64,000 bases of DNA from Eupeodes corollae. Its lineage: Eukaryota; Arthropoda; Insecta; Diptera; Syrphidae. The stretch spans positions 132,148,065-132,212,064 of the forward strand of contig NC_079149.1 in the NCBI RefSeq assembly GCF_945859685.1, read 5' to 3'. A program made the position numbers and the translations under genes. The notes below the pieces were generated by a model. The model made no database searches and was not told where the DNA came from. It worked only from the letters and a program-made list of their open reading frames with translations. Positions 1-10,703 of the stretch are shown piece after piece; the stretch's first letter is position 1; the number at the start of each line of letters is the position of its first letter.

Positions 1-118
1 TTTATTATTAATTAAAAATGTCATAAGTTTGATGTCAATATCTTCAGTATTCTCGAGATATTTGAATAGAACATCAGTTTTTAACAATTTTGTTTTTCTT
101 ATCAATTGTGTGTTTATG

Positions 119-127
119 TATAAAAGG
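119..127 (+). promoter_or_regulatory. possible TATA box (TATAAAAGG)
   Basis: The motif TATAAAAGG sits about 115 bases upstream of the ATG of a 38-codon ORF with a good fly start context. It is the same 9-mer found on the opposite strand before the secreted-protein gene at 959-1298. In AT-rich DNA such a motif can occur by chance, so the call rests on its position alone. Confidence 0.25.
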
Positions 128-241
128 ACTGACAATAAAAGCGACTACAACTATTTTTTAATCCCTTTAAGGACATTTTGTCGTTATTCTTTGTAAGACA
201 CAATTTTCTTTAAAGTTGTTACCTTTACCGGTTATTGAAAC

Positions 242-358
242 ATGGATGACGAAAAAAGTACTGACACACGTCAACGTATCAAAAATTTTGCACGTGAAAA
301 GAATTTTACGTCGAAAAAGGGCTTTGTCCTTATTTTCCTTTATAATTTATTATTTTAG
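242..358 (+). CDS. candidate 38-aa small protein, unrecognised
   Basis: This is a short uninterrupted frame of 38 codons ending in TAG. The ATG context (AAACATGG) is close to the usual fly start context, and a TATAAAAGG motif lies upstream at 119-127. The predicted peptide starts MDDEKSTDTRQ, is highly charged for about 27 residues and ends in a short hydrophobic stretch (FVLIFLYNLLF). I do not recognise it. It would be transcribed divergently from the secreted-protein gene at 959-1298. A chance ORF is the main alternative, because 38 codons is not long and no splice site or poly(A) signal was found that clearly belongs to it. Confidence 0.2.
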   Translation: MDDEKSTDTRQRIKNFAREKNFTSKKGFVLIFLYNLLF

Positions 359-888
359 AATTATGTGCAATACTTTTTCAATTCCTTAAGTCAGTTTTAT
401 TTATGTTAATACTTCTTCAACATTTTTTGTAAGCGATTTATTACAAACTTAAACAATTTCAATAAGTTACTTAATTAAAAAGTTAATTCTGCTTATTTTA
501 AAGGTTTTCAGCAAATTACTTCTTATCTTTTAGTATTTTGCTAAAATCTATAGTTTATGCGTTTTTGTGACTTTTCAAAGTAAAAGGTTTGTTCGTTTTG
601 TTATTTCTTTTTTATTTTTTTGACTGTCACTTTTTAGACGTGTTCAGATGCTTGATTTTTAAAAAAGGGAAATAGTATTTTAAAAAGTCAGAAATTTACC
701 GAACTGTTAAATATTTAGAAAATTGCTAAAAACTTGTAGCAAAAACGAAATACCTGGTTACGGACCAAAACCACTTCTTATTTAAATGAATCCAACAAAC
801 AAAGGACACTTATGTAAAATACAAATTTCACCCAAAACAAAAATACGAAATAAAAATAAATTTTTTTTGTTAAAGCTTTTAGTTTATA
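359..888. other. AT-rich spacer, no gene seen
   Basis: The stretch is AT-rich with runs of T and A. Around 574-655 it holds one copy of a dispersed repeat whose core (GACGTGTTCAGAT) returns near 7635 and, diverged, near 51490. No coding frame is convincing. Confidence 0.5.
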
Positions 889-894
889 TTTATT
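889..894 (-). terminator. poly(A) signal AATAAA of the secreted-protein gene
   Basis: TTTATT on the plus strand reads AATAAA on the minus strand, about 65 bases after the TAA stop at 959-961. Distance and strand fit a 3' end signal for the gene at 959-1298. The surrounding DNA is AT-rich, so alternative signals are possible. Confidence 0.5.
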
Positions 895-958
895 TATATA
901 TTTTACTATTCATTACCATTCCAATATTTAAGGTTGAAGTTTTTTTCTTGAAACTTTT

Positions 959-1298
959 TTAACCGAACCAGAAGAAAGGTCTTCGGTTTGATGAGGAAGA
1001 TGAAGAAGAAGATCGTGCCTTATTTAATGGAACACCTACAAACTTTCGAGGGGCTTTAGTTGTTGTTGTTGCTCCTCCTGCTGCTGTTGTAGTTGTTGTT
1101 GATGAAGTTGAACTTGAAGTTGACGTAGTGTCTCCACTTGTTGCTGCTGTTGTTGTTGTTGAATCTTGGGCCTAAGAAATTATATAGTTTTATAATTTCT
1201 CAAAAATATCTTAAACTAAAATTGAGTTAAATGTTAAGACTCACATGGATCGTTGCAACAAATGTTGCAATAACTAAAAGTAGCCACACAATTTTCAT
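959..1298 (-). CDS. secreted threonine/serine-rich (mucin- or glue-like) protein, 88 aa, two exons
   Basis: Two exons join in phase 0 to give 88 residues. Exon 1 (1298 to 1245) encodes 18 residues starting MKIVWLLLVIATFVATIH, a classic signal peptide. It ends at a GTGAGT donor (1244-1239). The 73-bp intron ends in TTTCTTAG (AG at 1173-1172). Exon 2 (1171 to 959) encodes 70 residues and stops with TAA. Cleavage probably falls near HA|QD. The mature part opens with a Thr/Ser/Ala-rich tract of about 38 residues, a likely O-glycosylation domain. A short basic block follows (KAPRKFVGVPLNKAR), then eight serines, and the protein ends in NRRPFFWFG. A TATA box lies at 1391-1399 and AATAAA at 889-894, so promoter, intron and 3' signal agree. 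Size and layout resemble fly salivary glue, mucin-like or male accessory gland proteins, but I cannot name an orthologue. The simple codon repeats (ACA/AGC type) are prone to length change. Confidence 0.85.
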
Positions 1299-1390
1299 TT
1301 TCGTTATATTATCACTGATGGTATCGGTACTTGGTTGCTGTATCTTCAGCTAATTAATGAAAACTCAATTTTAATACTTCTCAGGTTGTT

Positions 1391-1399
1391 CCTTTTATA
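1391..1399 (-). promoter_or_regulatory. TATA box of the secreted-protein gene
   Basis: The minus strand reads TATAAAAGG here, 93 bases upstream of the ATG at 1298. That leaves room for a 5' UTR of about 60-70 bases. It is a near-perfect core promoter element and fits a tissue-specific, highly expressed gene. Confidence 0.7.
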
Positions 1400-2705
1400 G
1401 TAAAATTAATAAAAAAATGTATATTAGAAGGACAGTAAATAAATATTATTCTTTAAAATGCACAAAAACATATGTTTCTAGTCTATTGTTAAGTAAATAT
1501 TGAATTTCTTCGGACACAAGATGGACTTTAAAAGACTCGTAATTGCAATCAGGTGTTCTTTTGTTCGGAAATTATGGAAAATTTTCCATTTCTCTGTTTA
1601 ATGACTCACCAAAATGTGGTTGCTTCGTTAGAATTATTGTTAAGTTTAGACCTATTTAAAATGACCTGATAATAGAGAGGCCAAATGAATTGTAGACATT
1701 TTAAAACATCTTTCCTCAGATCAGAAGTGTAGAAAAGTTTGTCAATTAAACATTGTTGGAGGAAACATATCAGAAGTCTTCTATTTCACAACTAAGTACG
1801 TGTTTCATATTAAGCAATTATTGTGCTAATTGATTTTGAAACAGTATATTTTTCAAAAAAAGGAACTTTTGATAAATTTTATCATTGAGTCTGAAGATTA
1901 AGCAAAGTCTTCATACATTCCTATTTAAGAAATAATTTCAATCTCTTGATTACCAATTATAAAACTCATCACGTCGTTTTTGGCTTATTTTTAATTTAAA
2001 CACGAAGAGTCGATAAAATTAAGCTTTTGGGATTTTGTTTTGGAAAAAGAGTAATCTCATCATTTAAATTTATTTTGAAAATGATGGAAAATAATTTAAA
2101 AGTGTCTTAATTGTGAATGTGAAAATTACATAAATTGACTTAAAAACTTGAAGCTCTTTGGAAAAAGTAAAAATATTGCTTCAATTATTTGTTAAGAATG
2201 CTGGTCATTAATCCTAAGGTTGTTTGCCTTAAATTCGGCATATCAAAATATTGTAAATGTAATTAATAGTTCGGTGTCTCATATAAAAATATTCAAATAT
2301 TCAAATGGTTTGAATCCTTGAGTTAGTTTGATCTGGTATCAGTGTAAACCGTAAAATCCTTGCGAAAAATACGCTTTAATTCGAAATTTCGACACGGTAA
2401 AGTTACTTAACGAATATATAACCTTACAACTTTACACTACAATTATAATTGCTTGTCCTCTAGGACGAAAATTGAAGTAAACGCTCTTAAAGTTCCGGTC
2501 ACCGAGTCCTAATTTCGGTTGAAAATTTCTATAATTTGCAGACGTTCCTTGTTCGTGTACTTTGTGAAAATGTTGAGTTTACTGAATAAACAGTGAAAGT
2601 TAGTGAAAGGGCGTGTTGAATTATGAGTTGCCAAGTCCAAATACCTTATCTTTCAAAAGCCCATTTCTAACTATTTAATTAACTGCTTTAGAAAGTTATT
2701 GTTTT
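1400..2705. other. AT-rich flank, no gene seen
   Basis: This is the upstream flank of the secreted-protein gene. I found no second signal-peptide exon, transposon end or long frame. Any enhancer for the gene would be expected here, but nothing specific can be shown. Confidence 0.5.
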
Positions 2706-3472
2706 GATTCAGATTCCTCTACTGCGCTGTCCTGTGGGTGTGGATTTGAAGACTTTTACCCTTCTGGCTAAGTCTACGTTGCTGTACAGCCCGTACAGCT
2801 CGTCGTTCCATCTTCTCCTCCACTCCCTTTCGATGCATACGGGACCGTAGATCACAGGAAGAACTTTTCTCTCGAAACGACCCAAGGTGCTTTCATCCGC
2901 TTTTGTCCATGCTTCTGCACCTTATAGCAGGACGGGGATGATAAGGGTCTTATATATGTCCTTGGAGAGAGGACTTTTAGACTCAATTGCTTTCTTAGTC
3001 CAAAGAAACTGCGTTTAGCGTTTGATCTCAGCGTGTTGTGTTGTTTTCTGCGTTTACAGTGGAACCTAGGTTGACGAAGTTCAAAGTTACGTCTGTCGAT
3101 GGTGACGTTTTGACCAAGACGTCGATGTTGTATGTCCTTTCTTGACGACAGCATTTACTTTGTTTTGCCCTCATTAACCGTTAAACCTTTTTTTGCAGCA
3201 TCTACTCGTACATCAATACTCGCATATCAATGTCATCAGCATATGCCAGTAATTGGACAGATTTTTGAAAGATAGTGCTTCTAGTGTTGACGTGTAAGCT
3301 CTGCACTATTCTTTCAAGCACGATGTTAAAAAAATCGCATGACGGCTTATCACCTTGTCTAAAACCTTTTTTGACAACGAAAAGTTCTGTTAAGTTGTTT
3401 CCAGCGAGAATTCTTCATGGTCATCCTGCACAAACGGACGAGTATGGCAGGGATGCGAATTTTAGACATGGT

Positions 3473-3484
3473 TCCTGTAGATGC
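3473..3484. repeat. target site duplication, left of SINE copy 1
   Basis: The 12-mer TCCTGTAGATGC here is repeated exactly at 3783-3794, on the other side of the SINE. It is LINE sequence duplicated on SINE insertion, as expected for LINE-driven retrotransposition. Confidence 0.9.
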
Positions 3485-3782
3485 CGTGGCATGATGGTTA
3501 GTGCGTTGGACTGTCATGCCAGAGGTCTTGGGTTCGATCCCTGCCTATGCCATCTAAAGTCTTTTCACGGGTACTGCCTCTTGCGAGGAATTGACAAATT
3601 CTCCAAGAGTAACTCTTGTCATGAAAAAGTGCTTTCTCAAATTAGCCGTTCGGATTCGGCATGTAAACTGTAGGTCCCCTCCATTGCTGACAACATTACT
3701 CGCACACAGGAATGGTTGAGAGTTGTAAGTCACTAGGCCCTGGTTCTCAAAGGACTGTTGCGCCACCCAATTTATTTTTTTA
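3485..3782 (+). mobile_element. tRNA-derived SINE, copy 1, complete
   Basis: The element starts with a tRNA-like pol III promoter: an A-box-like TGGCATGATGG (3487-3497) and a perfect B box GGTTCGATCC (3531-3540). A tRNA-unrelated body of about 200 bases follows, then a 3' end related to GGTGGCGCTACAGTCC (on the minus strand) and a short T-rich tail. It is about 298 bases long and flanked by a 12-bp duplication. Two other copies in the window, at 14.0 and 18.0 kb, are in the opposite orientation. Short frames across it are an artefact of the element and not genes. Confidence 0.9.
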
Positions 3783-3794
3783 TCCTGTAGATGC
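3783..3794. repeat. target site duplication, right of SINE copy 1
   Basis: This is the second exact copy of TCCTGTAGATGC, closing the SINE insertion. Confidence 0.9.
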
Positions 3795-3935
3795 TGTCAT
3801 ATGCGGCCTTGAAATCGATGAAAAGATGGTGGGTGTCGATTTGGTCTTCTTGGGTTTTTTCCTATATCTGCCGTTATGTGAATATTTGGTCAACTGTGGG
3901 CTTTCCTGGTCTAAATTCACACTGATAAAGACCTA

Positions 3936-4544
3936 TCAGGTTGTTGACGTAGGCTTTAGACGTTCACATATTATGGCAGAGAAGATTTTATAGGCTATAT
4001 TAAGTAGACTTATTCCTCTATAGTTGGTGCAGTTTAGAGAGTCTCCTTTTTTCAGGATCGGGCAAACAATACTGAGTTTCCATTTATCGGGCATGCTTTC
4101 TTCCGACCATATCTTACAGATAAATCGGTGCATGCTCCTAACTAACTTATCTCCAGCTGCTTTAAATAGCTCGGCATTCAAACCATCCGTTCCAGCGGCT
4201 TTATTAGACTTCAGCTCAGATATGGCAATTTTTACTTCGTCTAAGTCGGGAGGACGGCATTGTTGGCTCTCGTCGTCTATGTTGAATGGATCATTCTGCC
4301 TGACAGCGGAATGCAGTTCGTCGTCGCCGTTATACAGTCTGCAGAAGTGGTCCTTCCACATCCTCAGCATTGACTGCGGTTCCACTATGATGTTTCTACT
4401 TTCGTCTTTGCAGCCTTCGGTTCTAGGTTTATGAACTTGTGAATTTCGTTTGACCTGTTCATAAAACTTTCGAACTTCATTCCTTCTTTTAAGCCTCTCA
4501 ACATCTTCGACCCAGGTTTTTTTTTCTTGTAAGAAAAGTGTCAA
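3936..4544 (-). pseudogene. reverse transcriptase fragment of RTE-like LINE copy 1
   Basis: This is an open frame of 202 codons covering the start of the RT domain. It includes ELKSNKAAGTDGLNAELFKA, SMPDKWKLSIVCPILKKGD and TNYRGISLLN. The corresponding region in the copy at 41.7-42.2 kb reads almost the same, so the two belong to one family. The frame is cut off before the YADD active site by frameshifts further left. The first several codons at the right end may be flanking DNA. Confidence 0.8.
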
Positions 4545-7500
4545 TTTGATTTCATCTTATACAAAGTATTAATCTAAGTCACATTTAATTTATCAAAAAT
4601 AAATAAACTTAGTTAGTATTTGATTTTTCGAAAATCGTTAAAGCGTTTTTAAATATTTAAGGGGCACATTATCATCCCTTTTTTTTTATAGAATTTCATT
4701 TCATTCATTTTGACCATACAATATTTCTACACACAAAATAGTGTTATGATGTTTTTTGACATTCAGTATTCTGCATTCTAGAATACAGCGTTTTGACCCA
4801 AACCCTTTTGCAAATTCCCATTCATCCCCACAATATCTACATAACACCTACGGTCTATTCCTTTTTCCGTCTGTCATTGCGTCTATTGACCCTTTCAATA
4901 TGGCCTCATCTTGTTCACATAAAGTCATCCACTCAATTTCCAAAACGACTTTTTCAATTTAAAAACAGCAAACAACTTGATAAATGTATCCATATCCATA
5001 CTTGTTTATCATTCGGAAGATTAAACATCCCTTATATGGACAGAGGTGCCTCTCCATCAAAAAAAACATTCAAGTACCACTTTTGAACTCAAAAATAAAA
5101 GAACAACAAGATACAAAAATCAAAATAAAAACAAAAAACTAAAAGCAAAAGAAGAACTATTTAACTTGTCTCCACATCAAGATTGTTACAGAGCCAAATA
5201 AAGGCTTCCTTTTTCTTCCATGTGATTGGGATTCGGATTGGATACAACACATAGCTTCAAGCATTAATTTCAGTCAAAATCAGAGCCCAAAAAAAATAAG
5301 ATAGTAAACACAGACTCTGCTTTGCCAAAGGTCAAATGGAATTGGAACATTTTTTCTTCTGTTTTTAAAGCGTTTACGTCGTCGGTAAAACAAAAATTCA
5401 AGACTGAAGCCAATTTAATCAAATATTTGTACCCACTTACGACGACTGACTTACGATGGCAATGCCACTGTTACTGTCACTGTCAATTTCTTTCCTCAGT
5501 GATTTTTGTTTTGTTGTTGTTTTCTCCTGACCTCGAGTTTTTCTGACATAAAATTACAAGGCCGAACTTCCGGTGTGTGTAAAATATACAAACCGTGTTC
5601 ATGTTCATCCTTCCTTCCGTCAGTCCGTCCTTTCAATCCATCCGGTTGACCAACAATTTCCAGTCCAGTTTAAATTTCAGCTCCACGGTTACGAACACAG
5701 AGACGTAGGAGGTGAAAAAAGAACTTGATATAAAGTGAGTTGTTGTATTTTTTGAAACCCAGGAGTTACATCATTAGCACACGATAAACCATTGGGGGTA
5801 ATTAATGGTTTAAAATTAATTAAGAACGTAATTGCGAATATTAAATTAAAATTCAGACTTATACGTGTACAATTAAGTGGAAATGAAGGGAATCCCAATC
5901 CACCATTCACCACCATTTTGTTTTTGTTTTTAAACTTATTTGAGGAGGAAGCTTTGTTTGCGTTGCATAACGTCTCTTCTGATGCTGATGATACCAGCAG
6001 AGGAAAACTCATTTCTTCGAATCCCGCTTGGGAACGTTTAACTGTGGTTCAACCAACCTCAACCAATGGAACATGTTTGGTTTCCAGTGTTGGTTCTGTT
6101 TGCATTGTCATTCTGACGATGAAATGAGGCGAAAATATTGCACTTTGTTGTTTTAACCTCAAGTCGTCGTCGTCTTCGTCGTTGTCGTTGTTGAGAAGAA
6201 ACTTTCAATTAATTTCAGTTTGGTTTTCGTATAATGAACCTTTAAATCCTCTTTTTCCTAAGCTGATGTGCTTCATCGAGATCCGGGCCAAAGAGACGAC
6301 TAAAGAGACGACCAAAGACACACTCCATCTGGCGGCTTTCTGTAGGTTTACATAGACGAAAGAAGGTGCAAGTGAATTTTCTAAAGAGTGAGTTTAGAGT
6401 TTATCCTTGACTATACGAGTCTACCATTAAACCTATCTATACATAGTTACCTACAATAAAGAGGTTTAGAATGCGCATTGGATCCTGCGGCAGCCTTCGA
6501 GATGTTGATGGCTGGGGATTTAGTTTGGTCTCTTAGGAACAATAGAACAAGAAAAGTGGGGCGCTACGATGATGATGGTGGTGAAGGTGATGGTGATGAT
6601 GTGGAAGTAGGGTGAATGAAAATAACAAATAATCCTTTTCAACATCAGGAAATATCCTTTTGCTATACATAGGACGAGCTTGTAGGTAGGTAGGATACGA
6701 TGAAGATTGGAAAAACTATACCTTACTATAGAGAAATGAATAGAATATTGTATAAGTTCTTCCGTTATAATGCTATGAAATTATTATGTTGCTTTTTTGT
6801 TGTTTCTTTCTGAGAGAATCAAATTTTTGAAAACTATAGGATGGCTTGACTATGTTTGAGGGAGGATTTAAATTGTTTTTGTTTTTTTTTTTTAGAAATT
6901 CATTAAATGAATATGGATACTCGTTCACGTGGGTACTAAAGGGATTCTATTGTGTTTTTGTATGTTTGTTGTTAGTTTCCGGTTTCTCGATGTGGTTTTT
7001 ATTTTTATAAAAGTTTTTTGAAATACCATTGGGGGAGGTTTTGATGGTTTCTGGTTTTTCATGTTTGTGTTTGACTTTTTTTCGATTTTATGTGGAAAAC
7101 GAAATTAAATTTCAAAAATTTTAAATATTAAAACAAATTTAGTGCGGTTTTTCAGTTATTCTATTATAAGGGGTATTGGTTCAATATTTTTCAATTGTAG
7201 CCTTCATTTCTTATTGTGTTTTTTAAAGTTGCATTTCCTGTATTCAAAAAGTCAAAAAAGTAGACAAATTTTGGGATTTAATAAAAAAAATCTTAAACTT
7301 AGAATATCCGGAAAAATAATCAAATTTGGCTAATTACTAACTTTATCAACATCATTTGCAACACAACTAAAGTTCGTAAATGTTTTCATAAATGTGGGTT
7401 TCGAAAAGTATGAGGTATTATTGAGAAAAGTTTAAGTGGTAAAATTATTGTCAGGGAAATTGGCCAAAAATTTTAAACGAAAAAAAATTATGAAGTTAAA

Positions 7501-7769
7501 AAAAAGGTTAAGATTCTCAACATTTTATTTTGGTTACATTCGAAATCATTGGGGTACTAAAAATTTGATATTTTAGATTAATAGGTCCAGTTTAAGGTTT
7601 GTTTGATTTTTTTTCATGAGCTCTCACTTTAAAAGACGTGTTCAGATTGAGTTTTACATAAAATCGATTAAGTCTTTTAGTTTTAAATGTTAAAATTAAA
7701 GCCATTAGAAATAATTTGTTTAAAATTTTGTCCCTTTGAGTTTAATGTGCCAACTTAACAACAACAATT
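4531..7769. other. no supportable gene; simple repeats
   Basis: The region mixes AT-rich DNA with patches of moderate GC (about 4750-5000 and 5560-6640). It holds GTC/GTT trinucleotide runs near 6163-6195 and GAT/GGT runs near 6568-6603. Overlapping frames on both strands at 5689-6127 are longer than most but show no recognisable domain, start context or splice signals. A dispersed repeat core (GACGTGTTCAGATT) lies at 7635-7648. Confidence 0.4.
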
Positions 7770-9580
7770 AAAAAATAGGCTTTGATGCGACCCACACCAA
7801 CTTTCTATCCCGTCTGTCGATTTGTTTTTCTTAAAAGTTTGTAGAATTTCGTGTTTTGTTAAAAAAGTTGTCAGTTTAATTTAAAAAAAAAAACTACCAA
7901 CAATATTTTGCAAATGGTAAAATAGTTATATTTCAAAATCTATTTTTGCTAACAAGATTTTAAGTCAAAAACCAATTTTAGTAGCATTTCTTAAAAGTTA
8001 TTATTTCTTTTATAAACAAATACAAATTGGATAAATGAAATTAATTTGAGCGATATCAAGAACCGAACATCAATTTTTACCAAATTTGAGTGCTATTTGA
8101 GTAAAAAATGACTGTTTGATTCCTATAAAAAATTATTATGTGTCGAAAACTAAATTTTTGCTTTGAGATAAGTTTAAAGTCAATATTTTTAATTTTTGAA
8201 AAAATATTTGAGTCAAAAATCAATTTTTACAACTTTTATTAATTTTATCTTAGGTTCTTAATTTTTAGTAAAAAAATATCAATTCGATTTTTCTCAAAAT
8301 TTTACTGAATGTTGACAACAAAATTTTTTAAAAGATAAATTAGCCATTATCTCAAGTTTTGAAAAGATATTTAAGTCGAAAATCAATTTTTACCAATTTT
8401 TGTTATTTTTTAAGGTTTTTAATTTTTTGTAAAAAAAACTTACTTACTTACGGAGCGGACCCTGGGCCTCAACCAACATGCGTCTTCAGCCAGCTCGGTC
8501 CCTACCTAGCTGTCTCCAGTTTCACACGCTAAGTTGGTTGAGGATTCACCCACCTAAGTGCGCCACCTGAGTCACGATCCTCCTCTACTGCGCCGTCCCT
8601 TAGGACTGGATTCGAAGTCCTTCCGGAGCGTTGATGTTCCTTCGCTCTACATGACTCAGCCATCTTAGCCATTGGACTATTATTCTGCTAACTAGGTCAG
8701 TGTTTTTGTACAGCCCGTACAATTAGTCGTTATATCTTCACCTTCATTCTGCATCTATGCGTACGGGACCAAAAATCACCCGAAGAAATTTTCTCTCGAA
8801 GCATCCTAAGACGTCCCCATCTTTCTTCGGCAGGGGCCAGGCCTCAGCGCCATAAATTAGAACCGGGATGATGAGTATTTTCTGGTGATTTTAGATGCTC
8901 GAGAGAGGACTTTACTTCTCAATTGCCTTCTAAGTCCAAAGAAGCAGCGATTTGCAAAAGTTATTTTTCGTTTGATTCAGTCTGTGTTTATAGCGGTGCC
9001 TAGGTAGACAAAGTCCTTAACTACCTCGAAGTTATAGTTGTCCATGGTGACGTTTTGTACAAGACGTCGTTGTTTAGTGTCCTTTTTTGATGACAGCATA
9101 TACTTGGTCTTGCCCTCATTGACCACTAAACCCATCTTCTTCACTTCCGTCGCAATGCTCAGAAACGCTCCACTGACATCACGCTTTGATCTTCCAATTA
9201 TGTCAATATCATCTGCGTATCCGAGTAATTGGATGGACTTTTGAAAGATTGTGCCTCTAGTGTTGACGGTTGAGTTTTGCACAATTCTTTCCAGAACGAT
9301 ATCGAAGAAGTCGCATGACAATGCATTGGGTTGTCTAAAACCTAAAACCTGTTAATTCTATTTTCCTCAAAAGTTTACTAGATGTTGAAAACGTTAAATT
9401 TTGTTGCACAGAATTGTTTTGGCGATAAAATAATTTTTTGTTCGATGGGCACTGAAAAAAACGTCGCGAAGAAATCAGTCTAAAAATCATTCTAGGGACC
9501 TTGAAACGTCGAAAAATGTCAAACATTTTCAATTCGACAAATCTGACTAATTCCAAAAACTTACTATGTGAAAATACTGG
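7770..9580 (+). mobile_element. repeat-built element, family R copy 1, split by a LINE
   Basis: The left end shows the family's conserved block (GATGCGACCCACAC then CCCGTCTGTCGATTTG). AT-rich units follow, each centred on a segment like ATATTTGAGTCGAAAATC. After the LINE at 8437-9347 the array resumes, then comes the conserved right block (AGGGACCTTGAAACGTCGA). A decayed version of the terminal hairpin lies at 9559-9576. No coding capacity is visible. The class of the element is unknown to me. Confidence 0.65.
8437..9347 (-). mobile_element. RTE-like LINE copy 2, 5'-truncated
   Basis: The left end carries tandem TTAC/TAAG units, the typical short-repeat 3' tail of this LINE. Reading leftwards on the minus strand from 9347 come FRQPNALSCDFF, the RT active site YADD (in LGYADDIDIIGRSKRD), MGLVVNEGKTKYMLSS, and FVYLGTAINTD. 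A partly decayed C-terminal part and 3' UTR follow. The 5' end is cut just upstream of the FRQ motif, a usual 5' truncation. It sits inside R copy 1 and is therefore younger. Frames are broken downstream of GTAINTD. Confidence 0.85.
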
Positions 9581-10703
9581 AGTATTTTTCGGTAACTCCT
9601 GCAACTAAATTTTGTTTCAAAGTTTAAATTGAGTTAGTTTTGGTTTATGCCTTTTATACGTTTAGCAAAACTGTCTTAAAATGTTGTTCAAATATTTATT
9701 TTTATTTTTTTCAATCAATTCAAAAAGCAAATCAATTTTTCCACGCTAAATGTAAAAAATAACTCATCTCAAAAATTATAATACATCGGGAGAATAATTT
9801 ATCGGAAGAAATGGTTTGTGCATTCGATTAATTCATTCAAATATAAAAACCATATCTTTTGATAAACATATATTATTTTCCTAGTATTTCATATTTCTAT
9901 AGTAAAAAAAGGTTGAGTTTCTCAACAAATTATACATTTTGAAAATAAGCGTTAAGTCTTTTAAACATTTTCTTTCATTTGACACCTTAGTTGTTAAAAT
10001 CAGTTCAGTGTGAGAGCCGGAAAAGGTTGGCTTAATAACTTAATAATATAATTGATTGTTGTTCAGTTGATTATTTTTTACTAAAAAATAAAATAAAATA
10101 GTTTTTCAAAGTACCTTAAATGATAATTCGGATTCTTGAAAGATAACAAATTGTTAAAGAACACTAATTGGAAGTTATGAATGAGGATCGCAATCTTATT
10201 TCTTTCCTTGCTTAGAAATCTGATGTTTTTTATTTGGAAAATGTAAGGTTGAATTTATTTGACTATTTTCTGCATCTTTGTCCTTAAGGACATCAAAGAT
10301 TATTCACTTATGAACCCAATAATTTCTCACCTTATAATTTATAAGAACTAAGAAAACTTCTAAAAATAACTTATTAAATTCTTATTTTCATCATCGAATG
10401 ATTCAGAAACAATAAAAATTCACATTCGTCATGGGAATTTCTTTTCTCAGGACAATATACAAGATAACGATGTCTTTATTATGTTCTTAACGAAATTGCA
10501 CATAGGTACTATCCCAAAGGTATTAAATCACCTCTCGCCAAAGAAAGATACAAAAATCCTTGTCATATAACAATTGATGGACATTTTGTGCACAGCTTTA
10601 AGGTATCCATATACTAACGTATATACTAAGTGTTTATTACTTTGTAGATAAACACAAAATCATTATACAGTACTAAAGTGTTTTAGTTCCATATATGTAA
10701 CTA
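9581..10703. other. AT-rich spacer, no gene seen
   Basis: I found no gene, element end or structured repeat in this stretch. Confidence 0.5.

Larger units (their letters stand above)
2706..4530 (-). mobile_element. RTE-like non-LTR retrotransposon (LINE), copy 1, truncated and split by a SINE
   Basis: Minus-strand frames encode the middle and end of a reverse transcriptase of the type often annotated 'craniofacial development protein 2-like' in insects. The order from the right is: a pre-RT block (NEVRKFYEQV), RT motifs (KAAGTDG, CPILKKGD, NYRGISLLN), LIGLYQC and a TVDQIF block, then after the SINE the post-RT KKDIQHRR/LGQNVT region. The same protein blocks occur in the copies at 8.4 kb and 40.6 kb. 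The 5' endonuclease region is missing and the 3' UTR tail is absent at the left end. Several frameshifts and stops make it inactive. The SINE at 3485-3782 lies inside it, so this LINE copy is older than that SINE insertion. Confidence 0.85.

Noticed and set aside
3485..3560. tRNA gene
   Set aside because: The A and B boxes look tRNA-like, but no acceptor stem pairs and the sequence continues into a SINE body with target duplications.
3554..3766. ORF across SINE copy 1 (minus strand)
   Set aside because: It lies wholly in the SINE; similar frames occur in the other copies. The peptide is a by-product of the repeat.
5689..6127. Overlapping ORFs on both strands of about 110 codons
   Set aside because: No recognised domain, no splice or promoter signals; overlap on both strands fits base composition.
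9335..9604. 89-codon ORF on the minus strand
   Set aside because: It covers the right part of R copy 1; no domain, and explained by the repeat.
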